Below are positions 11,701-23,700 of a stretch of 64,000 bases of DNA, in pieces (positions within the stretch are counted from its first letter, which is position 1; every line of letters begins with the position of its first letter). The DNA is from Amoebophrya sp. A120 (lineage: Eukaryota > Sar > Dinophyceae > Syndiniales > Amoebophryaceae), in the NCBI GenBank assembly GCA_905178155.1, contig CAJINV010000002.1, positions 3,725,838 through 3,789,837 of the forward strand. The letters are read 5' to 3'. A program made the position numbers and the translations under genes. The notes under the pieces are model-generated. The model had not been told where the DNA came from. It worked only from the letters and a program-made list of their open reading frames with translations, and did not search any database.

Positions 11701-14700
11701 TTTTCGCAGTAGTTTTGCTGGGCTTTCACGTTATCCTGCGCGGAGAGCATGTTGTCGTAGGGAAGGGGTTCGTAGGTGGGGATGTAATTCCCCGTAGCTT
11801 CGTCGATTTTGTAGATCTGCCGATCCAGTTATGCGAGTACACACCCCCCCTCTCCCTCATTTGTATGGCGTGGACAGCAACACAAACACCAGCACACGTG
11901 GAGCCTATGCATGACAAATTTATGTATCTGATGTAGTACTGTTTGGGCTCCCGGAATTTGTCATGCAAACAGTGCCACCGGGCAGCGGCTGGATTTGGGG
12001 TTCTACATGACAAATGAGGGCGTGGGGGAGTTGTGGACTGTCATACCAACCCGTGCCGGTACCACTTGCTGTGACCCGCCCACCACTTGCAAAATTCGTT
12101 ACTGCCCTGGTACGTGCCTTTGACCTCGGTACCCAACTCGGACTTCACGCCGGCGCTGATGTTTTTTGTGTATTACAAGTAGCATGTTGATCTGTAATGC
12201 TGTTCTCGCATGAGACAGTCTTTTTGCACTCCTCCCGCTGCATGACAAGTTGAAACAACCAGCACAGCACATCTACAAGAAATACGTGTAGTTTATCAGT
12301 TCCTTCGCCCCTCCAACTCCCTTCATCAGAAGCAGGAACGGCAGCAGCGCGAGCCCGGCCACATACGCTCCCGCAATGGACATGTTGCTTTTCTGCTTCT
12401 GGCAGCCTTGAAGAGACGGGTCCATTTCGCACTGGGTCGGCGTATCATCCCCGCACATTTCGTTCGACTTGCCGCGCTATGCAGTGGAAATGCGTCTGGG
12501 ATGTCTAGAAACTTGTCATGCTAGCTGGCGTATCACGAGGACCCCGCAATTTGTGGCGGCCACGCATGACAAGCTTTTGAGTTACTACTTGTTGTCTGTT
12601 CTGCGTATCAAACTTAGTTTTTGCATGACAAAAAAAAACTGGACTTATCTTGAGTGATGCGCATGACAGTTTTCAAAATCATGCTGGCAGCGCATGACAA
12701 AACTCGCAGTCTTCCAGCCCTCCCAGACACATATCTCTGTTCGATACCTGCCACATTCCGATCGAGTTGGGATCGGGGTTTCCCATCGGAGGGCGCCAGT
12801 CCTGGAAATTGTAGCCCGGCGGGGGGAGGGATCCGTCCGCTGGCATCTCCTTGGACTGAAATCCTTTCAGCTGGCACTGCCCCATACGAATGGGCACGAA
12901 GCGCAGGATTTCTTGGGACTGATGTTTATCCAGCTGGGCGTAGGGAAATTCGACCCGCGGCTTCCAGGTCCACTGCCAACTGACACAGCCCGGCGTGGAT
13001 ATGCAACGCGCAAGGCACTCGTTGGAAAAAAACCCGTTCCACGGCAGGGGCATGATAAACAGCTGAATGAACGGTATGTAGAACATATGCATTGCAGCAA
13101 ATATGTCTGGGTCTGGAAGGATACAAGTTTTGTCATGCTTGTCTGGCATGACTGAAGAGTTTGTGATGCGTATCCAAGAAGAGACCCATTGGTTGTCATG
13201 CAAAATTCGCGGTTTCTCATGCGGAAAGTGCAACACTAAGCTGCGCAAGTATTTCTCATGCTTTGCTGTGCATTACAGAGCATTAGCTAATCACAACTCA
13301 GCATCACAATTTTCCAGACCCGGACATATTTACACTTGATAGAACAGCGGCGGGAGCAATCTCGTGTACGAGTACTTCGCCGTGCCCGGACGGACGATAT
13401 CAAAGGGAAAAATGCCTCCACCCCGGAAGTTGTGATGCAAAGCTTCCAAAGGAAACTTTTTGTCTTGCATGAAAGGACTATGAGTCTTTCTGCTGCAGAA
13501 TCTTCTACATCGGTGTCGAGCAAGGCATCTTTTACATGACAGGCCCAGCCGTTGCTGGGGTCTTGCGCAACACAAATTCTAGCTATTCAGCATTGAAAAT
13601 TTGTGATGCTGAAACATGCACAAGAGGAGGAACGTTCCCAATGCATAGCTTTGCAATACAAATGCTGCCAGGTTATGGGCATTTTTCATTGCGATAGACG
13701 ATCCCCGTGATTTGGTTCTTTTTCAGCTCCTCCTTGCCGCACTTCTTCGACCCGGTGGGCCCGCTGACCGCCAGCCCCAGAGCCGCTTCCGGGTGGGCTA
13801 TCAAATGCAAATATGCCTGGGTCTGGAAGAATGCAAGTTTGTCATGCTTGTCTCGCATGACTCTACTTAAGTCTGCAATGCACGAGCAGGAAGGCAGCCT
13901 CTCACCTGTCATGCAAAAATGCAGTTTCTCATACGGGAAGCGAAAATCATAGGAGCTCAGAAACTTGTCATGCGTGGCTGCGTAACGTAGTGCGCCCACC
14001 ATTCACAAACTAGCATCACAAGTTTCCAGACCCAGACATATTTGCAGTTGATATGGGCCCGCGTGAAGCACGCTTGGTTCCCGAGCCCGTTCAGGTGCTT
14101 CTTTACCGGGTACGGACCTTGTTTGCAGCAGCAGTTGCCGTCTTCGTTTATCATATGTAAAAGCAGCCCCACGCCATTGTTAAGATGGGAAGTCCGCAAC
14201 ACAAATCCTCAAGTTTTGGAAGTTCTGCATGACAAATTTGGCCTCATAGTGTCTTCCTGTTTAGCTAGTTAAGCAGCATCACAGATCCAGCACAGTCAGC
14301 ATGCCGATTGGAGCATGACAAATTACTAAACACGACTACAAAATGCCTCTCATGGGGCTCCGCATGAGAAGCATTTTTACCATGCAGATTTGCATGACAA
14401 CTCTGGGGTGGGGACGTTTTTACTCAGGATATCGTTGGGCGTTTGCTCGAAATAGAGCAGCCGTTCGGCAGTGGTATCGCAAGAAAAAAGTGCTACAGCT
14501 ACACATTGTGTTGCAGGCCAAGCAGGACAGGCAAGCTCTGTCATGCCGGAGATGCATGGGAGCCTCGTCTCATAGGTGTTTTCCCGTAGGATCGATTTCT
14601 GCATTGCAAGTTTTCTCTCTCATGCAGAGAAATTTGTGTTGCTGAATTCACTACAAATGTGTAACTGTAACATTTTTTTCGTGGGATAAGTGGACGGTAT

Positions 14701-15842
14701 CTTGTAGTACGTGTACGCCCCTTCCTCTACAAAATCGTCCGGATCCGTGTTTTCGTTTATCCCGCCGCTGCCGTTATCTTCCACTTATTACAATGAAAAA
14801 TGCCCCCACCCCAAAACTTGGGAGCATTTGTATTGCAAGCCTTTCCAATGGCAACACTCACCGCGTTGCATGTATCAGCATCACAGATTTTCGGTAGCGA
14901 ATAACAAAAATCTGTATTGCAAAAGATCCCAGCAAGAGCGGCGCTTGTCATGCAAGTAGCGATGCGGTATACGACTAGACTCTGCATCAGAAAGATTCGT
15001 AGTCCTTTCAGGCATGACAAAAAGTTTTCATTTGGAAACTTCGCATCACAAATTATTGCAAACTTCGGGGTGGTGGCATTTTTCATTGTAATACCACTCG
15101 CACTTGGTTCACCGGCTCCTCGGCGGCGTTCGCCCGCCGCACCTGCTTCCATATGCATTGCAAAAATGTCTGGGTCTGGAAAAGTGGAACTTGTATTGCA
15201 TGTCTTGCATTCCTGAAAAATCTGTAATGCACAGCCAGCAAGAAAGGCGCTACTTTCTCGTCCTGCAAAAACGCAGTTTGTCATGCGTGCTACGCATCAG
15301 ACGGCGTCAAGTATGCCTGTCATGCATGGCTGCACTTGAAAGCGCCAGTCATCTTATCCAAACTTTAGCATCACAAATTTCCAGACCCAGACATATTTGC
15401 ATTTGATATTCCAGCACCGGGAACAGCACTCGGCCTGGCTGTGCACCCCGAAACAGGTGTCCCCTGGCGAGGGATCCCAGTTGGTTTTGAAAACGGGACT
15501 GGAAAGAAAGGAGGTGACAACGACATGGGTCGTCGTCGTGTGAGAATTGTTCATTTTTCCGCTACGACCATGGTGCAAACCTGCCGCGGTGGGAGTAGTT
15601 GTGATCAACATCATCGGCTCTCCATTTGATGTTCCTGGAAGTGGGGAAGATGTCGTCGTGACAAGCTGTGATGTTGCGTCGATAGTAGAAACATCCGTAT
15701 CTTGCAGGAACAGAGTGCTGTGGCGTCCTCGTATCGCTGGATCATCGTGGGCCGCCGCGTATGGAGGTGACGTTCCGGGTACTAACGTAAAGCGGTGGAG
15801 AAGCTCCTCGAGGGAGTTGGTAATCGAGTGAGAAAAACTCAT
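8782..15842 (-). CDS. Gene 3: Cys-rich membrane protein with PAN/apple-like segment
   Basis: ATG at 15840-15842 (MSFSHSITNSLEELL), TGA at 8782-8784, about 775 residues. Order: Ser/Thr-rich N-terminal 130 residues; Cys cluster (DTCFGVHSQAECCSRC); EDGNCCCKQG; hydrophobic stretch LFYIPFIQLFIMPL; a PAN/apple-like motif NECLARCISTPGCVSWQW; a second membrane segment AGAYVAGLALLPFLLL; then a Lys-rich C-terminal third without strong features. Exon sequences join in frame across all 16 introners. GT-AG introns lie at 12156-12285 and from 9640 down to about 9122 (acceptor not resolved). PAN-type modules bind protein or sugar ligands, and two hydrophobic segments suggest a surface or endomembrane protein. 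No catalytic motif was seen. The frame is well supported; the function is an inference. Confidence 0.82.
8821..9029. mobile_element. Introner 13, family E variant
   Basis: Starts TATCCAAGAAAAAAACATTG, ends TTTTTTTCTTGGATA; duplication GCCCG exact. Excision gives NNPVLRAKLDAMAA close to the gene 3 stop. Confidence 0.9.
9666..9971. mobile_element. Introner 14, family G
   Basis: Starts TATGGATGTGTCAGGATCG, ends GATTCTGACACTCCCATA; duplication TCGCC exact. Excision gives TKGQAKGVVGKQ. Confidence 0.92.
10035..10345. mobile_element. Introner 15, family C
   Basis: Starts TATCAAAAGGAAAGCC, ends ATTTTTCATTGTAATA; duplication TCCCT exact. The two tips differ (TATCAAAAGG against TATTACAATG), while the C-rich/G-rich cores pair. 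Excision gives KRKAEGMQYQKW. Confidence 0.92.
10598..10890. mobile_element. Introner 16, family B
   Basis: Starts TATCCTGTGGAAAAACG, ends CGTGTTTCCAAAGGGTA (terminal ATA worn to GTA); flanks TGCCC/TCTCC. Excision gives SETSEGHVSSKTS. Confidence 0.82.
10937..11090. mobile_element. Introner 17, family D
   Basis: Duplication GAAAG exact. Tips are worn to AATCAAATGC and GCAATGCTTA, but the family D core is intact. Excision gives FLDSFKGMFG. Confidence 0.88.
11182..11392. mobile_element. Introner 18, family I
   Basis: Starts TGTCCCACGAAAAAAGTG, ends CACTTTTTTCTTGCGATA; duplication GGCCT exact. The inner arms AGTGTTACAGTTACACA pair. Excision gives FQKAGLGQDD. Confidence 0.9.
11465..11621. mobile_element. 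Introner 19, family D
   Basis: Starts TATGAATTGC, ends GCACAGGATA; duplication CACGT exact. Excision gives SSVRDVHRAANF. Confidence 0.92.
11830..12045. mobile_element. Introner 20, family F
   Basis: Starts TATGCGAGTACACACC, ends AGTTGTGGACTGTCATA; flanks CCAGT/CCAAC. Excision gives WYRHGLDRQIYK. Confidence 0.85.
12478..12746. mobile_element. Introner 21, family A
   Basis: Starts TATGCAGTGG, ends CTGTTCGATA; flanks CGCGC/CCTGC are worn. Excision gives GMWQGKSNEMC. Confidence 0.82.
13086..13341. mobile_element. Introner 22, family A
   Basis: Starts TATGCATTGCAGC, ends ACACTTGATA; duplication GAACA exact. Excision gives PPLFYIPFIQ in the first hydrophobic segment of gene 3. Confidence 0.92.
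13398..13696. mobile_element. Introner 23, family C variant
   Basis: Starts TATCAAAGGGAAAAATGCC, ends GGCATTTTTCATTGCGATA; duplication GACGA exact. Excision gives ITGIVRPGTAK. Confidence 0.9.
13799..14053. mobile_element. Introner 24, family A
   Basis: Starts TATCAAATGC, ends GCAGTTGATA; duplication TGGGC exact. Excision gives CFTRAHPEAAL. Confidence 0.92.
14149..14431. mobile_element. Introner 25, family B
   Basis: Starts TATCATATGTAAAAGC, ends CGTTTTTACTCAGGATA; duplication TCGTT exact. Excision gives QTPNENEDGNCCC. Confidence 0.92.
14475..14688. mobile_element. Introner 26, family I
   Basis: Starts TATCGCAAGAAAAAAGTG, ends TTTTTTTCGTGGGATA; duplication AGTGG exact. Excision gives KIPSTAERLLY. 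Confidence 0.92.
14786..15093. mobile_element. Introner 27, family C
   Basis: Starts TATTACAATGAAAAATGCC, ends GGCATTTTTCATTGTAATA, a near-perfect TIR; duplication CCACT exact. Excision gives VRVEDNGSGG. Confidence 0.93.
15152..15408. mobile_element. Introner 28, family A
   Basis: Starts TATGCATTGC, ends GCATTTGATA; duplication TTCCA exact. Excision gives CCSRCWKQVRR. Confidence 0.92.
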
Positions 15843-17749
15843 TCTGTACTATGTGTGCGCTGTGCCCGTCGGTAAAAAAGATAAAAACTTCAAGTCCCTT
15901 CGTAGCTCACAATACAACATTTTCTTTTCGACAAAAACGCGCAGCTGCGGGCGTCGGACAAATCAACAAATACTCCTGTGGGTGATGAATATATACTTGA
16001 AAGCGATGTCGGATTTTTACACAAACCCTTGATGAAATAAACGGGATTTTCGCTCTAGAAGGCACACGCGCTCCGACTCGAAACCCATTTTGACGCAGCA
16101 GCGACGCTCAGTACCTACACCTCTCGTCCCTCCTCGAACATGTTCTTCCGTGCGAGATCTCAGCTTGCGCTTCCACTGACGGTGTCGCCACCGATCAATG
16201 ACACTACGCGTACGCTGCAGCGAGACGCCTCATGATCTTTGGAGAGAGTACAAAGGAGCCTCCGACCGGGCCCCACGTGCGAAGCCAGCCTGCCTCAGCA
16301 AGCCTGGAAGAGACAGCAGATTCCAGGCACGGGCCCTGCGCCACACATCCAACCGCGGTGGGCGGGCGCCGGGGGGGCGCGGGTCCGCTCAACGGCGCGC
16401 GCGGTGCTACCTCGTAAATGGCTGGCGGACAATCCAGGCACACAGGCAGAAAAAAAAACGGACGGGCGCGCGACCCGTCGGGGCCCGAGAGAGAGCGGGC
16501 GCGGGCCTCCCTTGGGAAGGTGCGGGCGCAGGCGGTAGGCGCGCGCGGGCGGCATGCAGCAGCGGGCGGGCCCAAAAAACACAGGGCGCAACGGCCACGC
16601 ACATACGCCAGGAGGTTCGAAATGTGGCTGGAATCGCTGCCCGTTGGTGCTCTGCGGTTTCCAGGCGTCGGCGTCGGCGTGGCCAATGCCTCAGGCTGCC
16701 GCGCCAGGCATGCCCACGGCATCGACTGCCGGGCACCCACTGCCCTGCGCCCGCGAAAGGCAACCCCTGCCCCATTTTCCCGCGCATTCTGCCACCGGCC
16801 TGCTGCGCCGGTGGACCAGGATGCCCCCCGCCCCGACCTGCTGCCGCGGCGGGTGTTCCGGCTTATCGCGGGCGGGGAACGCTGCCGCCCTACATGATAT
16901 CGCGCCTTTGCTCAAATAGAAGCAGCGGAGTATCACTCTGCTTACTCACGCACGCACTTGCGCTCAAGCAACACTCACTATGGTATAAAGTAACTCTTTT
17001 GTATAGCGCTATTGCTCTTTCACTCTGAACAAACGCGAAGAAGACCATGACTGAACAAGAAGTGCGCGCTCGCTCCAATGGCGCGAGGTTGCTTGAAAAG
17101 TTTGATTCCTAGTTCATTCGAAATAGACGAAAATCATAAGAAAACTACGGTCTCTTTTTTGTCGTTAGGTGTTTCGATGCGTGGGTCAAAATTTTCAATG
17201 ACTCCATAAAAAAGTTTTTCAGGTTGAGCTGGTCTGTCGCGTGCTTGGACTCGATGAAAGTTCAGCGCTGTAGTACACATCTTTTGTAATTTGTAGGTGC
17301 AGCACATCTAACAAAGTATTCAGTATTGCCACGGACTACCTCCGTCCAAGTTTACTCGCTCCACGTAGGGCAGCGCGAATCTTCTCGGTATTCTCAACTA
17401 GATACAGCAGCTTCAGCACATAAACCACTAGCACAATTTTTGTTTTTTGTTCGCCCGCAATACGAAGAGTTCATACATTATGAGTTACAGCTGATGTCGC
17501 TAGGTGTAGATACAAAAGGTCGACCTTTAAATGTTGCATTTCTCAAAACGTTAGGCTTTCTGCATTTTAGTCGTAGAAGTACGGTGACCTTCACTATTGG
17601 GGCAAAAGAGACAAAGGGTGCATCGCTATTTGTTTATGACGTTTGTTTCTAGTTCATTAGCGATACGGTAGTATTGGTACTGATCAATCGCTAGATATTT
17701 TTTCATTCTTCAACATCGTGTGATTATCATTATAGAAGATTTCTGAATC
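15843..17749. other. Spacer with GC-rich block upstream of gene 3
   Basis: About 16230-16900 is strongly GC-rich with long runs of G and C, and is open in several frames on both strands only because stop codons are rare at that composition. The sequence on either side is ordinary or AT-rich. No introner is present. Similar blocks lie upstream of phosphomannomutase (about 32830-34560) and gene 8 (about 61300-61720). Confidence 0.6.
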
Positions 17750-20700
17750 TCACCTCCGCCCCATCCCCCGCGTGGTCGCGCCTCCGCCACGGTCACTGCA
17801 CGACCTTCCCGACTGCTGATGGGAACTCCTCGATCTTGCCCCCCGTTCGTTCTTGCCCGAGATTTTATGCTTGGACGAAGGTCCTGTTCCTCCTGCTCCG
17901 TGATTATTTATTCCACTGTCGCCACCAAAACTTTTCGGTAAAATCGGCACTCCGCGGTTGGATTTCCCCGAAGAGCCGCCAGAGGTACGGTTGCAGGTAG
18001 ATTTCGTTTGGTCGTCGCTTTTCCGGTTTTTAAGACAGGTTGTAGCTTTGATGTTGTTCATATTGGTGTTGTTGACCACAGAGGTCGTGGTCGTCTCGTC
18101 TACTGCATCTGGATCTGCAGTTGTTCCTTCGAGATTTAATATTTTACAAGCGTTATAGTTTTGCTGTTGGTCCGTGCTTATCAAATGCGAAAGTGTCTGG
18201 GTCTGGAACATTGCCGGGCTTGTGTTTGTCGTGCATACGTTGCATGACCCAGGACGTCTGTAATGCACGACCTAGCATCACAGATTTTTTAGCGGGCTTC
18301 CTGATGCTTACTCCGCATGGCAAATAGCCTCCCGGCGTAGCACAAACTGGACTCCTCTTGCTGCTCATGCAATACAGATTTTTTTAGAGTCGAAAGTTAG
18401 CATCACAAGTTCCAACCTTCCAGACCCAGACACTTTTGCATTTGATAGTGATTTTTATCTCCTTCACAGCTTCGTCCAAGCGGCGGAGGTTCCGGTGCTG
18501 CTTCTTGCCGGGAAGATGATGCTGAACATCAGCAGGGAGAATTTGCGTCGCTGCTGCTGCTGCTGGGTCCGAATCTGCATGCGGAGTTGCTGCTTGTTCC
18601 ACCATCTGATTGTCCACATGATGACTCTGATTGTTCACATCTTCCATAGCTTCGGCAGGAAGTCCGCCTGTTGCTGCAGCTGTCGAGATCGCCCCATGAC
18701 CTCCTAGAAATTGTACTTCATTTGTCGACTTACTACTCCCTCGTTTCGAACTGAAAAACTGCCCTGCGTCCTCCGAGCACGAGTTGCTTTGAAAAGCGTC
18801 GGTGTGCTGGGCGGTGGACTCTTGACTTTGCTCCGCGGTAATAGGACGGTGAGTCATCTCACTAATAGAAAGAACTGTTGCAGCGTGAGCTGCACCAGCA
18901 GCAGCTGCAACACCTCCAACGCCGGGTATAGTAATTTCTGCTCCCGCGTACTTCGCAAGATCCGCTTGCACCACCGGAGCAGGGGCCGACACGGCGTCTC
19001 TGGTCGTCGTGGTGGCCATCGGAGTAGTACCTGGAAAGATCGTAGAGTAGAGTAGTTGCATGATTGGAATGGAGTACATTCATGCATCTGTCGGAGATAC
19101 ATTCAGGTTTTGATATTACACAGCAGCACAGTATAGTCTCTGTATCATTCCTCTCACTGAAAAAGAGAGAGTTAGGCTTTATCTTGTTCAGAACCACGAT
19201 CATAGTTAGTTGTACCTTGCGAAAAGTGTAAGTTCAGGTTCACATCGACCTCCAAGGGCTGCTGGTCTACCCCTTGGGGAAGATGACCACCAGGCGTCGC
19301 AGCCATAATCATATCTCCTCGTGGCAAATGCAGACCTTCCTGTCCACGCGGCGTCGTTTTCAGTGTCAGTTCCGGTTGTTCGCGAAGGATGTAGCTCGGA
19401 GTAGGCAGCTGGTGGTTCACAAGCATGCTCGTTTCCATCGGCGGTGGTGGCAGGGGCATGGGCATCATCTTCTTGTTGCCCACTTTCTCGGCGGGAAAAA
19501 ATCCTCCACCATGGGGTCGTCCATTATCATAACGGCAAATATCAGCATGATTATGCTGGCCCATGCCCATCATCATCGAATTATTATTATTGCCAGCATT
19601 GCTATAATAGTTCCTGGTCGTAGAATTCGAATTTGATGTCATTCCAGAAGAAAGCATCCGACAGCTGCTGTCCTCCAGTTTCACACGTTTTGTCGGTGGG
19701 GGTAGGACTAACTCTTCTGGGCAGTGGTTGTGCTGCGGTGCGTTTTTTGCCATGGTGTTGTACATGCTGCCACCGCGAGGATCCAAAGCGGCCTCATTAT
19801 GACCACCTGTGGTAGCAGTAGTAGACATCATGATGACATGGTTACTACTGCTCTTCTTCTTGGGAATCGGAAGCACTTTTCCCAGGTTCGACGCGGCTTT
19901 TTGCTGCAGCCCCGGGAGCGACTGCGGCTTCACTTCCTTGACCGCGGAGAGCGGCTCATTGTCATTTTGACGATGCGGCGAAACCAAGACGTTGTGGTTG
20001 TGTTGATGTAGGTCTGTCGGCGCGCCGTGAGGAAGAACTGGGAAAACATTATGCCGCTGCACCATGATGTCCCTGGTTTGCAGGGGCGTGGAAACTCCGA
20101 AGCTACTCGCTGGGGAACAAGCCTGTTGGAACTGGTCGGGAATCTGGTCGAGAGGTAAAGCAGAGATCGTCGCCGAGGGTGGAGGACGGCTTGACTGCTG
20201 TTGTTCCTGCTGCTGCTGTATTTTTTCTTGTTCAACAGCATCAGCTGGCGGAAAGTGCCCGTAAATCGCTTCCGATTTTTCGTGGATATTGCCTTTTGTT
20301 CTGTGAGAAACAATTTCCGCGATGTCGTTGTAGGTGATGGAGCGAGTCGTGGTTTGGTCGTTGTTGCAACTGCCGTCGAGATCGTCCTGTTCCTTCTGCG
20401 ATGCGGCACTTACACGGCCAGCAGTACCAGTAGGGACTTCTTCATCATTATCTTTGTGCATTTCAACATCTAGAAGTACTTCTCCGACATTATCGTTTGT
20501 TCCTTGCGCGTCAACACAAACACCAGCACCACAAGGCTCCGGCTGCGCCGGCGGCGCACCCGTTACTTCCTCAAGCGAGCTGGCTACGGGGAAAGCCGAA
20601 GTGCTTTCCACATCATCCACAGCATCGCGTCCTAGTTCTTGCCCTTCCCCTTGCATCGTCGTCCCTGCTGCGCAAGACAAATTTGGGTCGCAGCTCTCAC

Positions 20701-23700
20701 AACTACCAGTACCACCCAGCTGTTGCATCATCAAATGGTGTGGCGGGGGCGTCGTGCTGGAATCTCGTCGGGGTTTTTGCTCGGCGAGCGACGGGACAAG
20801 GAGGTTTTGGTTTTCGCCACCAGCACTCGGAGCTGAATAAACAGTCTCATGATCTCCCAACACAGTCTGCCCGTGCAGCACGGGCGGCCTTTGCACCACG
20901 CCCGCAGTCGTGCTGGTCGGAACATCAAGCGGCGTTCCACCGATCATGGGGATCTGGTTCACAGAAGAAAAAACTGCAGGCGTGGTAGTTGCCTGTCCGA
21001 GAGAACTGCAACTCTTCGTACGCTGGTTATTCATCAGAACCGACGTGGCTGCACCTCCATGGTCTCGCTGCGTGGTCGCGGAGAGCTGCATTGTAGGTGG
21101 ACCAATGAGATTCCCGGCTGTCGCCCCTGCTTTCCTCCGATCGCACGACCCCAATCCACCAGCACCCCCGCCCTGCGCTTCGAATAAAACTTCTCTTTGT
21201 TTCCGGGTCAAAATTTTCGTGTCCGGTGGCGGTTTCGCCGGGTCGAAGAGGCTGTAGGCTGGGAGATCGTTGGCATGCTGGTTGTGTGAAGTAGACGTCG
21301 GCGGCGCGGCGGAAGTACAACTGCCTGGCGGCCGTAAAACTCGGTCGAAATCGAGCGGCTGCTTTTGTGCGCCGTGAGCTGCTCTCCCACCCCCGTGTCG
21401 TCGCTGCGTCGGTGGGCCAATGGGCAAGTTGGGGTTCATAGAAGCCGGGGAGCCGAGGCGGTAGTTGCCGTCGTAGGAACTGTGCAGCGGCCCACCTCGA
21501 AGATCATGATGCTCTCCCCTCAACATCTTTCCGCTTGCAGTGGTGCCACTACTTCTCGGTCCTCCGTTATAGGCGTGGTCTGTCATCCGGTGCGTGGGCG
21601 TTCCGTAGATGCTGGAGAAACCAGATCCACCGCCGGAGGAAGGTCCGTACATGCTCGCGTACCCATTGTAGTACCCGCCCTTCCCCCCACTACCGGCGTA
21701 GTGGTGATCTCGGTCGTACATCCAACTCATCATCGAGCTCCAGGAGGACCCCTTTCCCTTCATCCCCTTGTGGTGGTACGGAGACATCGAGCAGGAGGTG
21801 GAGTACAAATCCAAATCATGATAGCCGCTAGTAAAACTTCTGCCCTTCTGTTCCATTCGCCTCATCTGTTGTAGTTGATCTAGCTCGCGAGCAGAAGAAG
21901 ACCCGGCTGTTGTTCCCCGCGAGGACACGCTGTCCGTCAACGGGGGCGGCGGGCCCATCACCCCGACCTCGTCCCAATTCTGAATGTTTTTTACCACCTT
22001 TTCGTAACTCGTGCCCACCGGCAGGTTCCGCAATTTTTTCTGCGCTTCCGAGCTCGTCGCGTCGAACAGCGTATCAAGTGCAAAAATGTCTGGGTCTGGA
22101 AGAATGCAACATCTGTCATGCAGATTTCTCATGACCCATGATGCCTGTAATGCACGACCTAGCATCGCAGACTTTCAGAGGGCTTCCTGATGCACCTTCC
22201 GCATGAGAAATGCCCTGTCCGTGTAGCACAAACTGCACCCCTCTTGCTGGTCATGCAATACAAATTTTTTTAGAGTCCCAAAACAGCATGACAAGTTGCA
22301 ATCTTCCAGACCCAGACACTTTTGCAGTTGATACAGCGACCACACCGGCTTCGTGGAATTGTCGAAATGGTCTTTGTTTTATCGAGTCGGAAAAAGTATC
22401 GCAGTCGTACTAAGGTAAGTAATTGCAGTTTTGCATGACAAACCTTCTGTCCATAAGCTGAATCAGCATGCTAAATGGTCGTGTCATCCTCGAAAATGCA
22501 ATTGCAATTAGATGAACACGATACGTTTGCAGAATGCGTATTCGACTCCCGGAATTCGGCGCGGGTTTATGTTCCTTTCTGAGGGAGCAATTCGAGAGCG
22601 ACCGGACCGTGCCACCACCATTGATGTTTCTCATGTGCTGCTGTTGCTGAAGAAAATTATCGCTATTACTCGTCCCCATTTGATGTGCTGCGCGGGGCGG
22701 CGATAAGGATCTCGCGTGGTCGTGCAGCGCCGGCAGTGAAGCATTGGCGTGAAGAGGACCCCCACCGGCGTTGATGGTCATGCTACTGCCACAAGAATTA
22801 GTAGAACTGAAAGTTGTACAGCTATCCGGTGGCGGAAAATGAAGCGGGGGACGTCTTTGACTCACAATCCCGTCCCGCGTAAGAGGAGCTGCGTGGAGGT
22901 CTCGGATTCGGCCAGCTGGGTCTTCTAGAGCTACCTGACCACGCGTCATGTCACCCCCCACGGGCGGTGGTCCTCCAGCTCCTCCGATCATGCTGGGCGT
23001 GACACTCCCGTTCGAACAGCTGCGCAAACTATCAAATGGAAAAATCCCCCCACCCCATATCGAAAACGAAACTTGTTATGCTGTATTTGAGTACACAGAT
23101 CGACTTGTAATGCTAGAAGGCCAAGAGCCGCAGTTGTGGCCTCGTTTGCAGGCAATTTGTCATGCTGTTTCCCACTTCCAGTTGCTTCCTGTCATGCTGA
23201 AGATGCAAGGCTTCCCCACGCCACCCAGCACTACAGTCCGCATCTTTTCCCTTCTAGCATGATAAAGCTGATTTGTGACTGCAAATCTGCATCACAGATT
23301 TCCGTTTTGATATGGGGAGGGGGGATTTTTCTTCTTGATACAAACTCGCGGACTTCGACACCGTGAAGTTGTTCGGCGTGGGAAATTATGCATTGCAAAT
23401 GTGTCTGGGTCTGGAAGAATGCAAGATTTGTCATGCTTGTCTGGCATGACTCTGAGGTCTGTGATGCATACGCACAAAGCGCTTCTCTTGCCTGTCATGC
23501 AAAAACGCCATTTGCCATGCGGAATACGCAACAGATGGCAGCTGAAAAATTTGTCATGCGTGGCTGCCCATTCAAGTGCGCCCATCAATCGCAGACTTGC
23601 ATTACAAGTTCCCAGACCCAGACATATTTGCACTGCATAGAAAGAAAGCGCCAGTACTTGGCGTGGTACCACCACCTCCACAGCTAGTTGTCGCAGTAGT

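Noticed and set aside
16198-17028. Plus-strand open frame of 276 codons
   Set aside because: A composition artefact of the GC-rich block, with no family features and overlapping open frames in other registers.
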